A stretch of DNA of 64,000 nucleotides, taken from assembly GCA_026129905.1 (NCBI GenBank), contig JAHCHE010000011.1, positions 186,001 through 250,000 on the forward strand, read 5' to 3'. The notes under the pieces were generated by a model. It was not told the DNA's origin. It made no database searches and saw only the letters and a program-made list of their open reading frames with translations. A program made the position numbers and the translations under genes. This stretch comes from Bryobacteraceae bacterium. GTDB lineage: Bacteria; Acidobacteriota; Terriglobia; Bryobacterales; Bryobacteraceae. Positions 45,368-54,540 of this stretch are shown one piece after another (within the stretch, counting starts at the first letter, position 1; each line of letters starts with the position of its first letter).

Positions 45368-45976
45368 ATGGACCGATCGAATGGATACGAAGGAATTGCG
45401 CCGGAGTTTCTGGCCCGGCGCGGCAGTGGCCGTTCGACCGGCATCGGCGTGAACCAGGTGCGGAAGTGGGCCCGAACGCTACCACCCGGAGCCGCTGTCA
45501 TCGACCTGGGCTGCGGGCCCGGTTTTCCCATTACCGAGGTTCTGGTCGCCGAAAGCCTTAGCGCGTTTGGAGTTGATGCAGCGCCATCTTTCGTCCAGGC
45601 TTTTGAACGCAATCTCCCGAACACACCCGTCGTTTGCGAAGCCGTCCAGGATTCGAGATTCTTCGATCGCACTTTCGATGGTGTCCTGGCGTGGGGACTC
45701 ATGTTCCTGCTTTCGCCCGAGGACCAGCGCCGCCTTATCGAGAGGATCGCCGGGATACTGGCGCCAGGGGGCCGGCTGCTGTTTACGTCTCCTGCGGAAC
45801 CAATTGTTTGGAACGATGCGATGACGGGATTGGAATCGCGCTCCCTTGGAGCCGGGGAGTACCGTCGCCACATGTCAGCAGTTGGTCTCTCGGTCGCCAG
45901 TGAGTATGAGGACGAAGGCCAAAACCATTATTTCGATGCGTTCAAGGACGCGCCTTCTTTAGCCAATCCTCGCTGA
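45368..45976 (+). CDS. Class I SAM-dependent methyltransferase
   Basis: A 202-residue small-molecule-type methyltransferase. The ATG at 45368 follows GAGG by five bases; a GTG directly before it is possible. VIDLGCGPGFPITEVL is motif I (about residues 40-55), FGVDAAPSFVQAFERN holds the acidic end of strand 2, FDGVLAWGLMFLLSPEDQRRL is motif IV, and LAPGGRLLFTSP is post-motif III. The C-terminus (HMSAVGLSVASEYEDEGQNHYFDAF) is normal for the Methyltransf_25 group. It is 90 bases after the PaaK-like gene, perhaps co-transcribed. The codon use is less GC-extreme than its neighbours. Confidence 0.85.
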   Translation: MDRSNGYEGIAPEFLARRGSGRSTGIGVNQVRKWARTLPPGAAVIDLGCGPGFPITEVLVAESLSAFGVDAAPSFVQAFERNLPNTPVVCEAVQDSRFFDRTFDGVLAWGLMFLLSPEDQRRLIERIAGILAPGGRLLFTSPAEPIVWNDAMTGLESRSLGAGEYRRHMSAVGLSVASEYEDEGQNHYFDAFKDAPSLANPR

Positions 45977-46099
45977 TGCAACCCCGGAGGCGATCCATTC
46001 TAACGGTATCTTGCCGCCCCGCCCAGTGCCGGTCCGTTCGCTACGGTTCGATGCCGATACGATCGTTCACCGCTCCGCGGATCCGCTGTTTGCAGGCGC

Positions 46100-46153
46100 G
46101 ACGGGTACCGCGCCTCGGGCGAGCGCCCCGAACCGCCGCCGAGCGGCGCCTGA
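46100..46153 (+). pseudogene. Decayed duplicate of the 3' end of the PaaK-like gene
   Basis: In frame this reads DGYRASGERPEPPPSGA then stop, against ERYRAWGERPEPPPSWFLDA at the end of the PaaK-like protein (45215-45277). About 45 bases align with few mismatches. No more of the gene is visible upstream of it, so it is a short remnant of a local duplication. Confidence 0.6.
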
Positions 46154-46210
46154 TTCCGGTTTATCATCCGCGATCTGGTGTCCTGTCCCGCACAAGACTT
46201 CACAATAGCT

Positions 46211-46264
46211 GTGGGGCAGCCTCTTAGGCGGCCTCTTAGGCTGCGCGGGACTCCCAGTCCCGCC
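46211..46264. repeat. Double-hairpin intergenic repeat, copy A
   Basis: GTGGGGC followed by hairpin 1 (GCAGCCT at 46216-46222 with AGGCTGC at 46238-46244; its loop contains a second CCTCTTAGG, as if duplicated) and hairpin 2 (GCGGGACT, CCC, AGTCCCGC at 46245-46263). It lies between convergent genes. Confidence 0.65.
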
Positions 46265-46444
46265 AAGACGGACTGACGCCTCGGCCCTGCCACACATCGG
46301 CGTTGACCGAGATTGTCAACTGTTAGACCGGACAGTAGTACGAGGCCAGCACATCCCTGGGCACGATATTGCCGAGGCAGTGCGAGTTTCCTGCATCCAA
46401 TCCTCGCGAGGTGCGGTATCCGCGAAAAACTGGATCTCCACGGA

Positions 46445-48583
46445 TCAGCCTTCGACCGCGATCGCCTCGTACGCCACCACCCGCGGCGCGGTAAACGTGA
46501 TCGCGCCGGCCTCCTGCTGGAACGCGAGCGTCGCCGGCGTCTCGAGCGCCGAAACCCGCTTCGCCGTGAAGCCCTTCGGAACCGCTAGCCGGACGCGCTG
46601 CGCCGCTACGGCCACAGGCTCCCGCGCCGGGCCGGGCATCAGCGCGGGATTCGTGTAGTTGAGCAGGTGCAGCGCCAGCCCCGCTTCCGTTTCCCAGTAG
46701 AAGATGTCCAGCAGGCCCGGACCCTCCACCGCCGCGGCGGGCGGCGCTCCGGAAGCCCATTTCACCGCGTTGCCCAGTAACCGGCTTAAATCCGGGTTCC
46801 ACGTCAGCCACACCGTGCGGTCGAGGTCGCCCGGAAAGTAAACCGCGCGGCCTTTCCCCTCGCGAAGCGCCACCTCCGCGTCGCCGGCCGGCGCCTGGCG
46901 CGGGTAGACCATCTCGGGCGGGAACGCCGGATACGGTGGGATGCGAACCAGCGGCGCGTCTGCGATCGTCCGAACCGGCGCGCGGTAGATCGACCCCGGC
47001 AGAAAGGCGGTCCCTTCCAAACCCTGAACCAGCGCGTGCCGCCGCTTCACCTCCATGTAGGAGTTGCGCAGCGGCCCCTCCACCTCGCCCGTCGCCGTCA
47101 CGCCGAACAACGGCGCCAGCGCGAGGTCCGGCCGCCGCTGCCCCCACTCGTCGTACCGCGACGTCTCGAAGGTCGCCACTACGTTGCCGCCGTCGCGCGC
47201 ATAGTCGAGCAGCGCCTCGCAACTCTCGCCCGATAGCAGCGCCGCGTTGGGCAATACCACCGTTCGATAGCCCGCCAGCCGCTCTCGCGTGATGTCCTCG
47301 TCGTGGATCAAATCGAACGGAATGCGGTTCTCCAGCAGCGCCAGGTAGTAGCCTTGCAGCGCGTCGGTGGATCCTCCCGTCTTCGTCCCCCACACCTGCG
47401 TGCGCTGCGGCCACACGAGCCCGACGTCCGCGAGCGAGCGCCGGTTGAAATAGTGCTTCTCGTTGGCCGCCAGCCACTGGAAGAACTCCCGCGCGGGCTG
47501 CTGCCAGCGGGTGTCCTTTGCCGCGCCGCCCAGCCAGGTCAGCCACGGAACCATCCCGCTGGCCGCGGTCTGCGCGAGCCACATCTTCATCTCCAGCCCC
47601 GCCTTCGCCGTGTGCCGCCAGATGGCGTCCGACATGTTGTACGCGCTGGTGACGTTGGTGGCGGTGCGCCCCCGCATCACGCTGTAACAGATCCGGCCCT
47701 GCTGCGCGCAATCCCACATCGGGATCGTTCCGCGCCGGTCCTGGTGATCGGCGTTCATCCAGCGGGCCACGCGCGAGATCCGCTTGACGTTGGTCTCGGC
47801 CCGGATGCTCCCGCCGAGGTTGCCGATGTACGGCCGTTCGGGCCGGCCCTGCGCCGCGGCCTCCTGCCACTGATTCCAGGTTTCAAGCACGCGCTCCAGC
47901 CGCCACTCGGTCCAGCGCCGGTAGCTTTCCGAGGAGCGGTCTTCACTCTCCGGCAGATCGGCGCTGAATCGTTCTCGAAACAGCCGCCGGCAGCGGTCGC
48001 AGTAGCAGATGTTGCCCAACTGCGTCCCCGGCCATGCGTTGGTGTAGTACCCGTCGGGATCGTAGAGCCGGTTCAATTCCCTGATGATCTGCGGCATGTG
48101 CCGGTCGTAATACGGCCCGAACATGCACGTACGGTGAAGCTCCGGCGCTTCGTTGTGCGTGCGGACGGCCCCGTCGGAATTCCGCTCGAACCACTCGGGC
48201 CGCTCCCGGAAAAACTCGGGGAAGGCATAGGTGGGGTCGAGCCGCGCCACAACGCGGATGCCCGCCTTCCGCGCCGCCGCGGCGTACTCGCCGAACAGGT
48301 CGCGCTCGCCCAGGAATCGCGCCCGCCGGTGCAGCGGAACTTCCGTCGGGTAGAAAGCCACAATGCCGCCCGCGCTCACCACCAGCGCGTTCACCTTCAG
48401 CTCCCTCCAGAAGGCGATCCATTTGCCCACGTCGAGCCCGGCCGCGTCCGATTCGTTGATATTGAGCTGCCCCATCCGCCGCAGCCGTTCGTACCAATGG
48501 CCGGACGCCTGGGCATTAGCCCGCTGCAGAGCGAGCGCGCCGGCTGAAGCCAGCAGATCCCGTCGGCGGAGCGCGGCGGCCAT
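46445..48583 (-). CDS. Tat-exported glycosidase-like protein (beta-galactosidase trimerisation type)
   Basis: A 712-residue protein with a Tat-like signal ([16 protein letters not shown]). The N-terminal half is barrel-like: [84 protein letters not shown] (about residues 193-206) is a typical metal or structural Cys motif of family 6-like hypothetical glycosyl hydrolases. The middle part (about 400-560, [25 protein letters not shown]) is a glutamine-amidotransferase-like trimerisation domain, followed by a C-terminal beta domain. It is 3 bases from the MBL-fold gene on the same strand, so the two are probably one operon. Substrate unknown. Confidence 0.82.
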   Translation of the reverse strand: MAAALRRRDLLASAGALALQRANAQASGHWYERLRRMGQLNINESDAAGLDVGKWIAFWRELKVNALVVSAGGIVAFYPTEVPLHRRARFLGERDLFGEYAAAARKAGIRVVARLDPTYAFPEFFRERPEWFERNSDGAVRTHNEAPELHRTCMFGPYYDRHMPQIIRELNRLYDPDGYYTNAWPGTQLGNICYCDRCRRLFRERFSADLPESEDRSSESYRRWTEWRLERVLETWNQWQEAAAQGRPERPYIGNLGGSIRAETNVKRISRVARWMNADHQDRRGTIPMWDCAQQGRICYSVMRGRTATNVTSAYNMSDAIWRHTAKAGLEMKMWLAQTAASGMVPWLTWLGGAAKDTRWQQPAREFFQWLAANEKHYFNRRSLADVGLVWPQRTQVWGTKTGGSTDALQGYYLALLENRIPFDLIHDEDITRERLAGYRTVVLPNAALLSGESCEALLDYARDGGNVVATFETSRYDEWGQRRPDLALAPLFGVTATGEVEGPLRNSYMEVKRRHALVQGLEGTAFLPGSIYRAPVRTIADAPLVRIPPYPAFPPEMVYPRQAPAGDAEVALREGKGRAVYFPGDLDRTVWLTWNPDLSRLLGNAVKWASGAPPAAAVEGPGLLDIFYWETEAGLALHLLNYTNPALMPGPAREPVAVAAQRVRLAVPKGFTAKRVSALETPATLAFQQEAGAITFTAPRVVAYEAIAVEG

Positions 48584-48586
48584 CGG

Positions 48587-49438
48587 TCACCTCCCGCGCG
48601 ACAGCTCTTCGTAGAGGCCGGGCAGGCTCCTCGCGAGCAGACCGGTCGACGACCAGCCCGGCTGATCGTCCACCTTGAGGTCCCGCGTCACTTCCTCCAG
48701 GCTCTTGCCGGCTCGGCTCATCTCCCGGACCCGCCCGCGGATGGTTTCGAAACTCGCCTTCCACCGCACCAGTTCTTCCCGGCCGCAGATGTCGCCGTGG
48801 CCGGGAATGATCCTGTCGAAATCGAGCGCGAGGATGTTGTCGAGCGTCTTCATCCACCCGTCCGAGGAGCCGCCGTTGGCGTAGTCGATGAACGGCGTCC
48901 CGCGCACGAACAGGTCCCCCGTGTGAACCACGCGGTGCTTCGGGAAGTGCATCACCGCGTCGCCGTTGGTGTGGCCCAAGCCCAGATGCCGGGCTCGAAC
49001 CTCCTTGCCCGCAAGGTGAAGCTCGAACTCGTCGCTGAAGGCCATCCGCATCACGCCGGGCTGCGCGTTCTTCACCATGTTGGCCCGCGCGTTCTTGTGC
49101 GCGACGATCTCCGCCGTCTGGATCAGCGCGGCGTTGCCGCCGGTATGGTCCCCGTGCTGGTGCGTATTGAGCACGTACCGAACCGGCTTATCGGTCAGCG
49201 TCCTGACCTTGGCCAGAATCTCCGGCACATTGCGCTCGAACTTATCGTCCACCAGGATGACGCCCTCCTCGGTGGTGAGCACCGCCACGTTTCCGCCGCT
49301 GCCCACAATCACGTGCAGATCGTCGGCCACCTTCGTCACCGTGAGATCGGCGGGCGGCGGCGCCTGGCTGGCGGCGAGCCACAAGCTTCCAGCGGCGGCG
49401 AGCGCCGTCGCCAGGCGGACCCAGTACGTTCGAGACAT
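48587..49438 (-). CDS. MBL-fold metallo-hydrolase, exported
   Basis: A 283-residue metallo-beta-lactamase-fold protein with a signal peptide (residues 1-24). The metal ligands are in NTHQHGDHTGGN (about residues 113-124), the next His in ARHLGLGHTNGDAV, the bridging Asp in VVHTGDLFVRG, and the last His in IIPGHGDICGR. This is the glyoxalase-II/hydrolase type rather than a proven beta-lactamase. It starts with ATG at 49438 behind a GGAGGAAGG Shine-Dalgarno stretch. It is upstream of the Tat-exported glycosidase gene and likely co-transcribed with it. Confidence 0.9.
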   Translation of the reverse strand: MSRTYWVRLATALAAAGSLWLAASQAPPPADLTVTKVADDLHVIVGSGGNVAVLTTEEGVILVDDKFERNVPEILAKVRTLTDKPVRYVLNTHQHGDHTGGNAALIQTAEIVAHKNARANMVKNAQPGVMRMAFSDEFELHLAGKEVRARHLGLGHTNGDAVMHFPKHRVVHTGDLFVRGTPFIDYANGGSSDGWMKTLDNILALDFDRIIPGHGDICGREELVRWKASFETIRGRVREMSRAGKSLEEVTRDLKVDDQPGWSSTGLLARSLPGLYEELSRGR

Positions 49439-49517
49439 GACCTTCCTCCTGCTTGGTTCTGCCTATTGTAGTCAAACCGCGCCCGCCTCGACCGCTATTC
49501 GGTTGTAGGTCTGAGAG

Positions 49518-49561
49518 GTGGGGCAAACTTCCGAGTTTGCGAGCCGGTTTTCGAACCGGCT
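49518..49561. repeat. Double-hairpin intergenic repeat, copy B
   Basis: GTGGGGC, then GCAAACT-TCCG-AGTTTGC (49523-49540), then GCCGGTT-TTCG-AACCGGC (49543-49560). The arm sequences differ fully from copies A and C but pair perfectly; both loops are UNCG-like. Confidence 0.7.
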
Positions 49562-49730
49562 TCAGCCGCGCGCAGCTCACGGCCGCGATGCAGCGCTTCA
49601 TTGGGGTGCGCAAATCTCCGCCCGCCGGCGCGGATCGCGCCGCCCAGGTCCGAGAGCTTCGCCGCGGCTCGAGGCTCGACAGGCTCGCCTAAGTACTCTT
49701 GTTCGCAATTACGGTGACGTATCCAGTACC

Positions 49731-49771
49731 GTGGGGCAGCTCTTTGAGCTGCGGCGGGCCCTCGGCCCGCC
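49731..49771. repeat. Double-hairpin intergenic repeat, copy C
   Basis: GTGGGGC, then GCAGCTC-TTT-GAGCTGC (49736-49752), then GGCGGGCC-CTC-GGCCCGCC (49753-49771). Confidence 0.7.
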
Positions 49772-49907
49772 TCCGTGTGGGCGGTCTGAGAGGCCGCCGC
49801 CAAGTCGGCTTGAGCCATCGATTCCCGCCGCCTCGGGTTCGCCGCGGTTGCCGTCACACGCTTGAACTAAATGTCCTTTACGGCGCCGACTTCCCCCGGC
49901 GCCTCCG

Positions 49908-52900
49908 TCACCGCGCACTCGCCTCCAGCGTAATCGTGCGCCGCGCACCCCCGTCATACGGCCCTTCCGCAGTCTTCTGATACCGGCGCTCCACTTCCAC
50001 CGCCTTCAGATCTCGCTGCACTCGCAGCAACGAATAACTTCGGGGCGTCGACTCCGGCCGATCCTTCGCCACCGCGCCAAAAGACCCGCTGCCGACCAGG
50101 TATATGCGCCTCGCGTCGTCGAGGTAATGGAGAACGTCGTCGCGCTCCTGGTGTACGTCTCCGTGGAGCACGATGCGGAAGCCGGCGTCTGCCAGCCGTT
50201 TGGTCGCGTCTGTGTCCGCGATCTTCCGGTCCCCGGCGCCGGCGTGATGCCAAACCGCCATTCCGAGCGGGACCTTGCCCGCCTCTCGCATGGCCGTGCT
50301 CAGTGCGTCATTGTTCAACGAGGCGCGCTGGGGATAATACGGATCGATCTGCCAGGCCGAATTCAGCGCGAGAAAGTACAAACCGTTATCCCCTGGTATC
50401 ACGTCGTACTGGAGCGCAGGGTCCTCCTTGTACGACCTGGCCGAATAGAGGTTGTGATAGAAGGTCGCGAACCGGTGAAAGCGCGAGTTGTATTTGTCGT
50501 TCGGCTTCGGCTCTCCGCTGACGGTCGGCTTTCCCTGCAAGTCGAAGCTAAGCAGGTTCCACTCCACGGTGAAGTAGTCGTTGCTCTGCGCCAGGTCGTG
50601 ATTTCCCGGCGCCAGAACGATCCGCAAGGCATCCAGCGAGAACCGCTCGCGAAGGGCGTTGACGAACTGCGCGGCCAGCGTCCAGCCGGCCTCGTTGCAC
50701 CGGTCGGAAAAGTCCCCCGAGATAACCAGAAAATCGAGGGCCTTGCCCCGCGTCACTTCGCGAAGGTCCGCTTCCAAAGGCTGCAGGACTGTCTCCAGCT
50801 TCGTGGCCGCCGTGAAATGCAGATCGCTGAGGTGCAGCACGAGCAGCGGCGCCGCTGTCGACTCCTTCGGGTGAGACACAGCCGCCGCTACCCTGGAGGC
50901 CGATTCCCGAGTCCGCATATCGATGTCGGTCTTCAGAGCGGAAAGCCGCCGTTCGCTTTCGGCCGTCGGCGGCTGCGCGGCGGCGAACAGTGAGTACTTC
51001 TCGTCGCACCGCGGGCAGCCGACGTCCGTCTTGTTAGCAGCCAGCCGGTCGGCCAGCAAGTCCTCTCCGAATTGAAAGCTGCAGCGGCGGCATGAGAACG
51101 CAAGGCCGGAGAGAATCTTCACGCCCTGGCTTTCCAGATGATCGTCCACGAAGTCGCGGAAGAGCCGCCGCCGGTCCGGCTCGATGGGGCCGCTCAGAAA
51201 CAGGTCCAGGTGGCCCCGGCCTTTGGACCGGTCCGCCCGGCGTATGCCGAACGTCCCTTCCGCCTCCGAACCAAACTCGGCATAGCGGGCCCACAAGCGC
51301 ACTGGCCCGAACGTGCCGCTCACGGCCAGACGCGCCACCAGCGACGCGTAGATATTGTCGATCGGGCCGCTGAAATCGTAATACAGCGGCGCGGAAGGCG
51401 GCAGCGTCCCCTCGCGCTCCGTCAGGTCGTTGAAGAGTGTCGGAAATACCAAAAGGCCCTGATGGGCGAAGCACACGCCGCGCTCCACCATCAGGCGCAC
51501 AACGCACTCCAGCACCGTGCGTTCCTCGCTCCGCGACGCCAGGCGTTCGCCGGGGACTAGTCCCGGGAACTCCATCTTTGACGAAAGCACGTGGTCCTGC
51601 GCCAGCGCCGGTACGCGGCTGGCGTGCGTGCGTGCCGCCTGCACCAGCGATCCGGCGTAGCGCGAGATCACGTCGATGCGCAGCACTGCCGCGCGATCGC
51701 CGGACTGCAAAACAACGTCGACGATCTGACCCTCCCGCGCAAGATGCCCCAGCGTGGTTTCCAGTTCGCCGCGTTCATACCCAATACCGGCGTCGGCGAG
51801 CCGCCGCTCCAGATCTTCCAGGAAGATCACCGATTCGCCGCTCTGGCGTGAGTTGGCCAGGAATTCGCGGATCTCGTGGAACGCCGGCGGCCGGCTCACG
51901 CGCGCCAAGTTCTGCCATTCGATCGCTTCGTGCAATTCGTGCCGGAGTTCCGCGAGCCCAATGTCTCCCTCGCGCTTGGCGCTGACCGCAAGGCGCCGCC
52001 GGAATGCGAGCCGCCGGCGCAGCGCCTCCACGTCGTCCGGCTGGACCACTCCCGGTTGGTCGGCCTTCGCCTCGATCAGCAGTTTCCGCAGCGGCGCCGA
52101 GTCCTGGGCGGAGAGACGTTCGTCCCACGCTTCCGCCGATTGGAGGCCCACCGCCCCGCGGGTGGCATCGAACAGCACCAGGGCCACGGTGGTATCGCGA
52201 AGGAACAACTGGTTCACCAACTGGTACTCGGGCTGGCCTCCCAGGTCCCAGAGGAAGATTTCGCGGTGCTCGCCTTCGGGCGCCGCCCCGGCGGGATCGA
52301 GCTTCTCCGGAGGCAGGGTCCAAATCTGCATGCCTCGCGTGGTGGGCTGGCCCTCGATGTACCGGTCCTCCGCGAGACGCCGGGCGAGGCAGGTCTTGCC
52401 GGCGTTGCTGTCGCCGGTAAGCACCACCTTGGCGGAGCTTTGGAGGACTTGGCGGGCGGCAAGCGGCCCCGTTTCAGGTTGCGCGGCCGCGGGCTGCACG
52501 GCGGCGACGAGGAAATCGCCGTTGTCCCACGCCGGCGTGAAGCCGGCTTCCACTCCCACGGGCTGATAACGGAAGCTCCGTGGCGGCAGTTCATGGAGCA
52601 ACTGCCCGGTGGCCGGGTCCCACAGCCGAACCGCGCCGCGCTCATCTAGAGAAGCAAGGACCCGATTGTCTCGCGACCACGCGAGATGCGTTACGGCTGC
52701 CTCGTGCCCTTCCAGGACAAGCTTCTCACGGCCGCTCGCCGGATCCCACAGCCGAACCGTGCGGTCATCGGCGCCGCTGGCCACCGTGCTGCCATCCGGC
52801 GACCACGCCAGACACAGGACCCAGCCGGAATGGCTCTCCAGTTCTTGGCGCACGCGGCCGCTGGCCGCCTCCCACAGCCGCACCGTGCGGTCCAGGGAGC

Positions 52901-54389
52901 CGCTGGCCACCGTGCTGCCATCCGCCGCCCACGCCACGCTCAGGACCAATCCGGAATGGCCCTCCAGCTTGTGGCGCGCGCGGCCGCTGGCCGCGTCCCA
53001 CAGCCGAACCGTGCGGTCATCGGAGCCGCTGGCCACCGTGCTGCCATCCGGCGACCACGCCACACTCGTGACTACGTTGGAATGGCCCTCCAGCTTGTGG
53101 CGCGGGCGGCCGCTGGCCGCATCCCACAGCCGCACCGTGCTGTCCTGGGCCCCGCTGGCCACCGTGCTGCCATCCGGCGACCAGGCCACACTCTGGACCC
53201 AGCCGGAATGGCCCTCCAGCTTGTGGCGCGGGCGGCCGCTGGCCGCATCCCAAAGCCGCACCATGCGGTCCTGGGCCCCGCTGGCCACCGTGCTGCCATC
53301 CGGCGACCACGCCACACTCAGGACCCGGTCCGAATGGCCCTCCAGCTTGTGGCGCGCGCGGCCGCTGGCCGCATCCCACAGCCGCACCATGCGGTCATAG
53401 GAGCCGCTGGCCACCGTGCTGCCATCCGGCGACCACGCCACGCTCCGGACCGCATTGGAATGGCCCTCCAGCTTGTAGCGCGCGCGGCCGCTGGCCGCAT
53501 CCCACAGCCGCACCGTGCGGTCAGAGGAGCCGCTGGCCACCGTGCTGCCATCCGGCGACCACGCCACGCTCAGGACCCAGCCGGAATGGCCCCCCAGCGT
53601 GTGGCGTGCGCGGCCGCTGGCCGCATCCCACAGCCGCACCGTGCGGTCATAGGAGCCGCTGGCCACCGTGCTGCCATCCGGCGACCACGCCACACTCACT
53701 ACTTCGTTGGAATGGCCCTCCAGCTTGTGGTGCACGCGGCCGCTGGCGGCGTCCCACAGCCGCACCGTCTTGTCATCGGAGCCGCTGGCCACCGTGCTGC
53801 CATCCGGCGACCACGCCACACTCCGGACCCAGCCGGAATGTCCCTCCAGCATGTGGCGCGCGCGGCCGCTGGCGGCGTCCCACAGCCGCACCGTGCGGTC
53901 ATCGGAGCCGCTGGCCACGGTGCTGCCATCCGCCGACCACGCCACACTCCTGACTACGTTGGAATGTCCCTCCAGCATGTGGCGCGCGCGGCCGCTGGCC
54001 GCATCCCACAGCCGCACCGTCCGGTCGCAGCCGCTGGCCACCGCGCTGCCATCCGGCGACCACGCCACGCTCAGGACCGAACCGGAATGACCCTCCAGCT
54101 TGTGGCGCACGTGGCCGTTGGCCGCATCCCAGAGCCGCACCGTGCGGTCATAGGAGCCGCTGGCCACCGTGCTGCCATCCGGCGACCACGCGATCGCGTT
54201 GATTGGACCGGTGTGCCCTTCCAGAAGCCGGCACTCACCGGACTCCGCGCTCCAAAGCCAGACGACACCATCGCTTCCGGCGGCCGCCACCGAATGCCCA
54301 TCGGGCGACCATGCCGTCGCTTCAAACGACGATGACCGCCGCGCGATCGCCATGCGAAACGAAACCGGAGAAACGGCATGATCAGGCAT
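49908..54389 (-). CDS. WD40 (14 repeats) - Roc/Rab-like GTPase - zinc ribbon - calcineurin-like phosphoesterase fusion
   Basis: A protein of 1493 residues without signal or membrane segments. Residues 19-602 are fourteen WD40 repeats of 41-42 residues (ending RLWDAASGRARHKLEGH), enough for two seven-bladed propellers. A GTPase follows, with P-loop GDSNAGKT (659-666), DLGGQPEY (from D715) as G3, and EAKAD in place of NKxD as G4. Residues of about 800-900 (LEDLERRLADAGIGYERGELETTLGHL) look like a winged helix of a COR-type linker. A zinc ribbon has CRRC (1100-1103) and CPRC (1125-1128). The C-terminal phosphoesterase has SDLHF (D1189, H1191), GDFSD (D1226), GNHD (N1263, H1264) and GDVH (H1413), so the metal site is complete. 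This is a sensor-switch-effector layout; a defence or stress role is inference. Confidence 0.85.
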   Translation of the reverse strand: MPDHAVSPVSFRMAIARRSSSFEATAWSPDGHSVAAAGSDGVVWLWSAESGECRLLEGHTGPINAIAWSPDGSTVASGSYDRTVRLWDAANGHVRHKLEGHSGSVLSVAWSPDGSAVASGCDRTVRLWDAASGRARHMLEGHSNVVRSVAWSADGSTVASGSDDRTVRLWDAASGRARHMLEGHSGWVRSVAWSPDGSTVASGSDDKTVRLWDAASGRVHHKLEGHSNEVVSVAWSPDGSTVASGSYDRTVRLWDAASGRARHTLGGHSGWVLSVAWSPDGSTVASGSSDRTVRLWDAASGRARYKLEGHSNAVRSVAWSPDGSTVASGSYDRMVRLWDAASGRARHKLEGHSDRVLSVAWSPDGSTVASGAQDRMVRLWDAASGRPRHKLEGHSGWVQSVAWSPDGSTVASGAQDSTVRLWDAASGRPRHKLEGHSNVVTSVAWSPDGSTVASGSDDRTVRLWDAASGRARHKLEGHSGLVLSVAWAADGSTVASGSLDRTVRLWEAASGRVRQELESHSGWVLCLAWSPDGSTVASGADDRTVRLWDPASGREKLVLEGHEAAVTHLAWSRDNRVLASLDERGAVRLWDPATGQLLHELPPRSFRYQPVGVEAGFTPAWDNGDFLVAAVQPAAAQPETGPLAARQVLQSSAKVVLTGDSNAGKTCLARRLAEDRYIEGQPTTRGMQIWTLPPEKLDPAGAAPEGEHREIFLWDLGGQPEYQLVNQLFLRDTTVALVLFDATRGAVGLQSAEAWDERLSAQDSAPLRKLLIEAKADQPGVVQPDDVEALRRRLAFRRRLAVSAKREGDIGLAELRHELHEAIEWQNLARVSRPPAFHEIREFLANSRQSGESVIFLEDLERRLADAGIGYERGELETTLGHLAREGQIVDVVLQSGDRAAVLRIDVISRYAGSLVQAARTHASRVPALAQDHVLSSKMEFPGLVPGERLASRSEERTVLECVVRLMVERGVCFAHQGLLVFPTLFNDLTEREGTLPPSAPLYYDFSGPIDNIYASLVARLAVSGTFGPVRLWARYAEFGSEAEGTFGIRRADRSKGRGHLDLFLSGPIEPDRRRLFRDFVDDHLESQGVKILSGLAFSCRRCSFQFGEDLLADRLAANKTDVGCPRCDEKYSLFAAAQPPTAESERRLSALKTDIDMRTRESASRVAAAVSHPKESTAAPLLVLHLSDLHFTAATKLETVLQPLEADLREVTRGKALDFLVISGDFSDRCNEAGWTLAAQFVNALRERFSLDALRIVLAPGNHDLAQSNDYFTVEWNLLSFDLQGKPTVSGEPKPNDKYNSRFHRFATFYHNLYSARSYKEDPALQYDVIPGDNGLYFLALNSAWQIDPYYPQRASLNNDALSTAMREAGKVPLGMAVWHHAGAGDRKIADTDATKRLADAGFRIVLHGDVHQERDDVLHYLDDARRIYLVGSGSFGAVAKDRPESTPRSYSLLRVQRDLKAVEVERRYQKTAEGPYDGGARRTITLEASAR
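52584..54335 (-). repeat. Tandem 126-base repeat array coding for WD40 blades
   Basis: Fourteen units of about 126 bases (one of 123), of which units 2-13 (52704-54212) are nearly identical in DNA. The plus-strand stretch ctggccaccgtgctgccatc recurs in most of them. Differences cluster at a few codons per unit. Such an array is prone to recombination and to assembly collapse. Confidence 0.85.
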
Positions 54390-54540
54390 TCAGCGCAGTT
54401 TATCGCAGTGCGCAATCGCGGTTGCCTCACGTGTCGTCGTCCGTCCCAACCACCCAATCCCGCATAGGCCGAAACCGCCAGTCACAACCCATTTTCTCCT
54501 CCTATCTCGTTAATTCCACAACCATTTCCAAAAATCCAAA

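Larger units (their letters stand above)
45977..46444. other. 468-base intergenic region between convergent genes
   Basis: No gene seen. It contains a decayed copy of the 3' end of the PaaK-like gene (46100-46153), a double-hairpin repeat (46211-46264) that can serve both converging transcripts as a terminator, and unremarkable sequence otherwise. Confidence 0.6.
49439..49907. other. 469-base intergenic region with repeated hairpins
   Basis: No gene seen. It carries two copies of the double-hairpin repeat (49518-49561 and 49731-49771) and a further hairpin (GGCGGTCT with AGGCCGCC, about 49780-49798). It separates the end of the WD40-GTPase-phosphoesterase gene from the MBL-fold gene. Confidence 0.6.

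Noticed and set aside
52686..54335. A 549-codon plus-strand frame of HRAVIGAAGHRAAIRRPRH-type repeats
   Set aside because: It is the antisense reading of the WD40 repeats; its periodicity simply mirrors the 126-base units.
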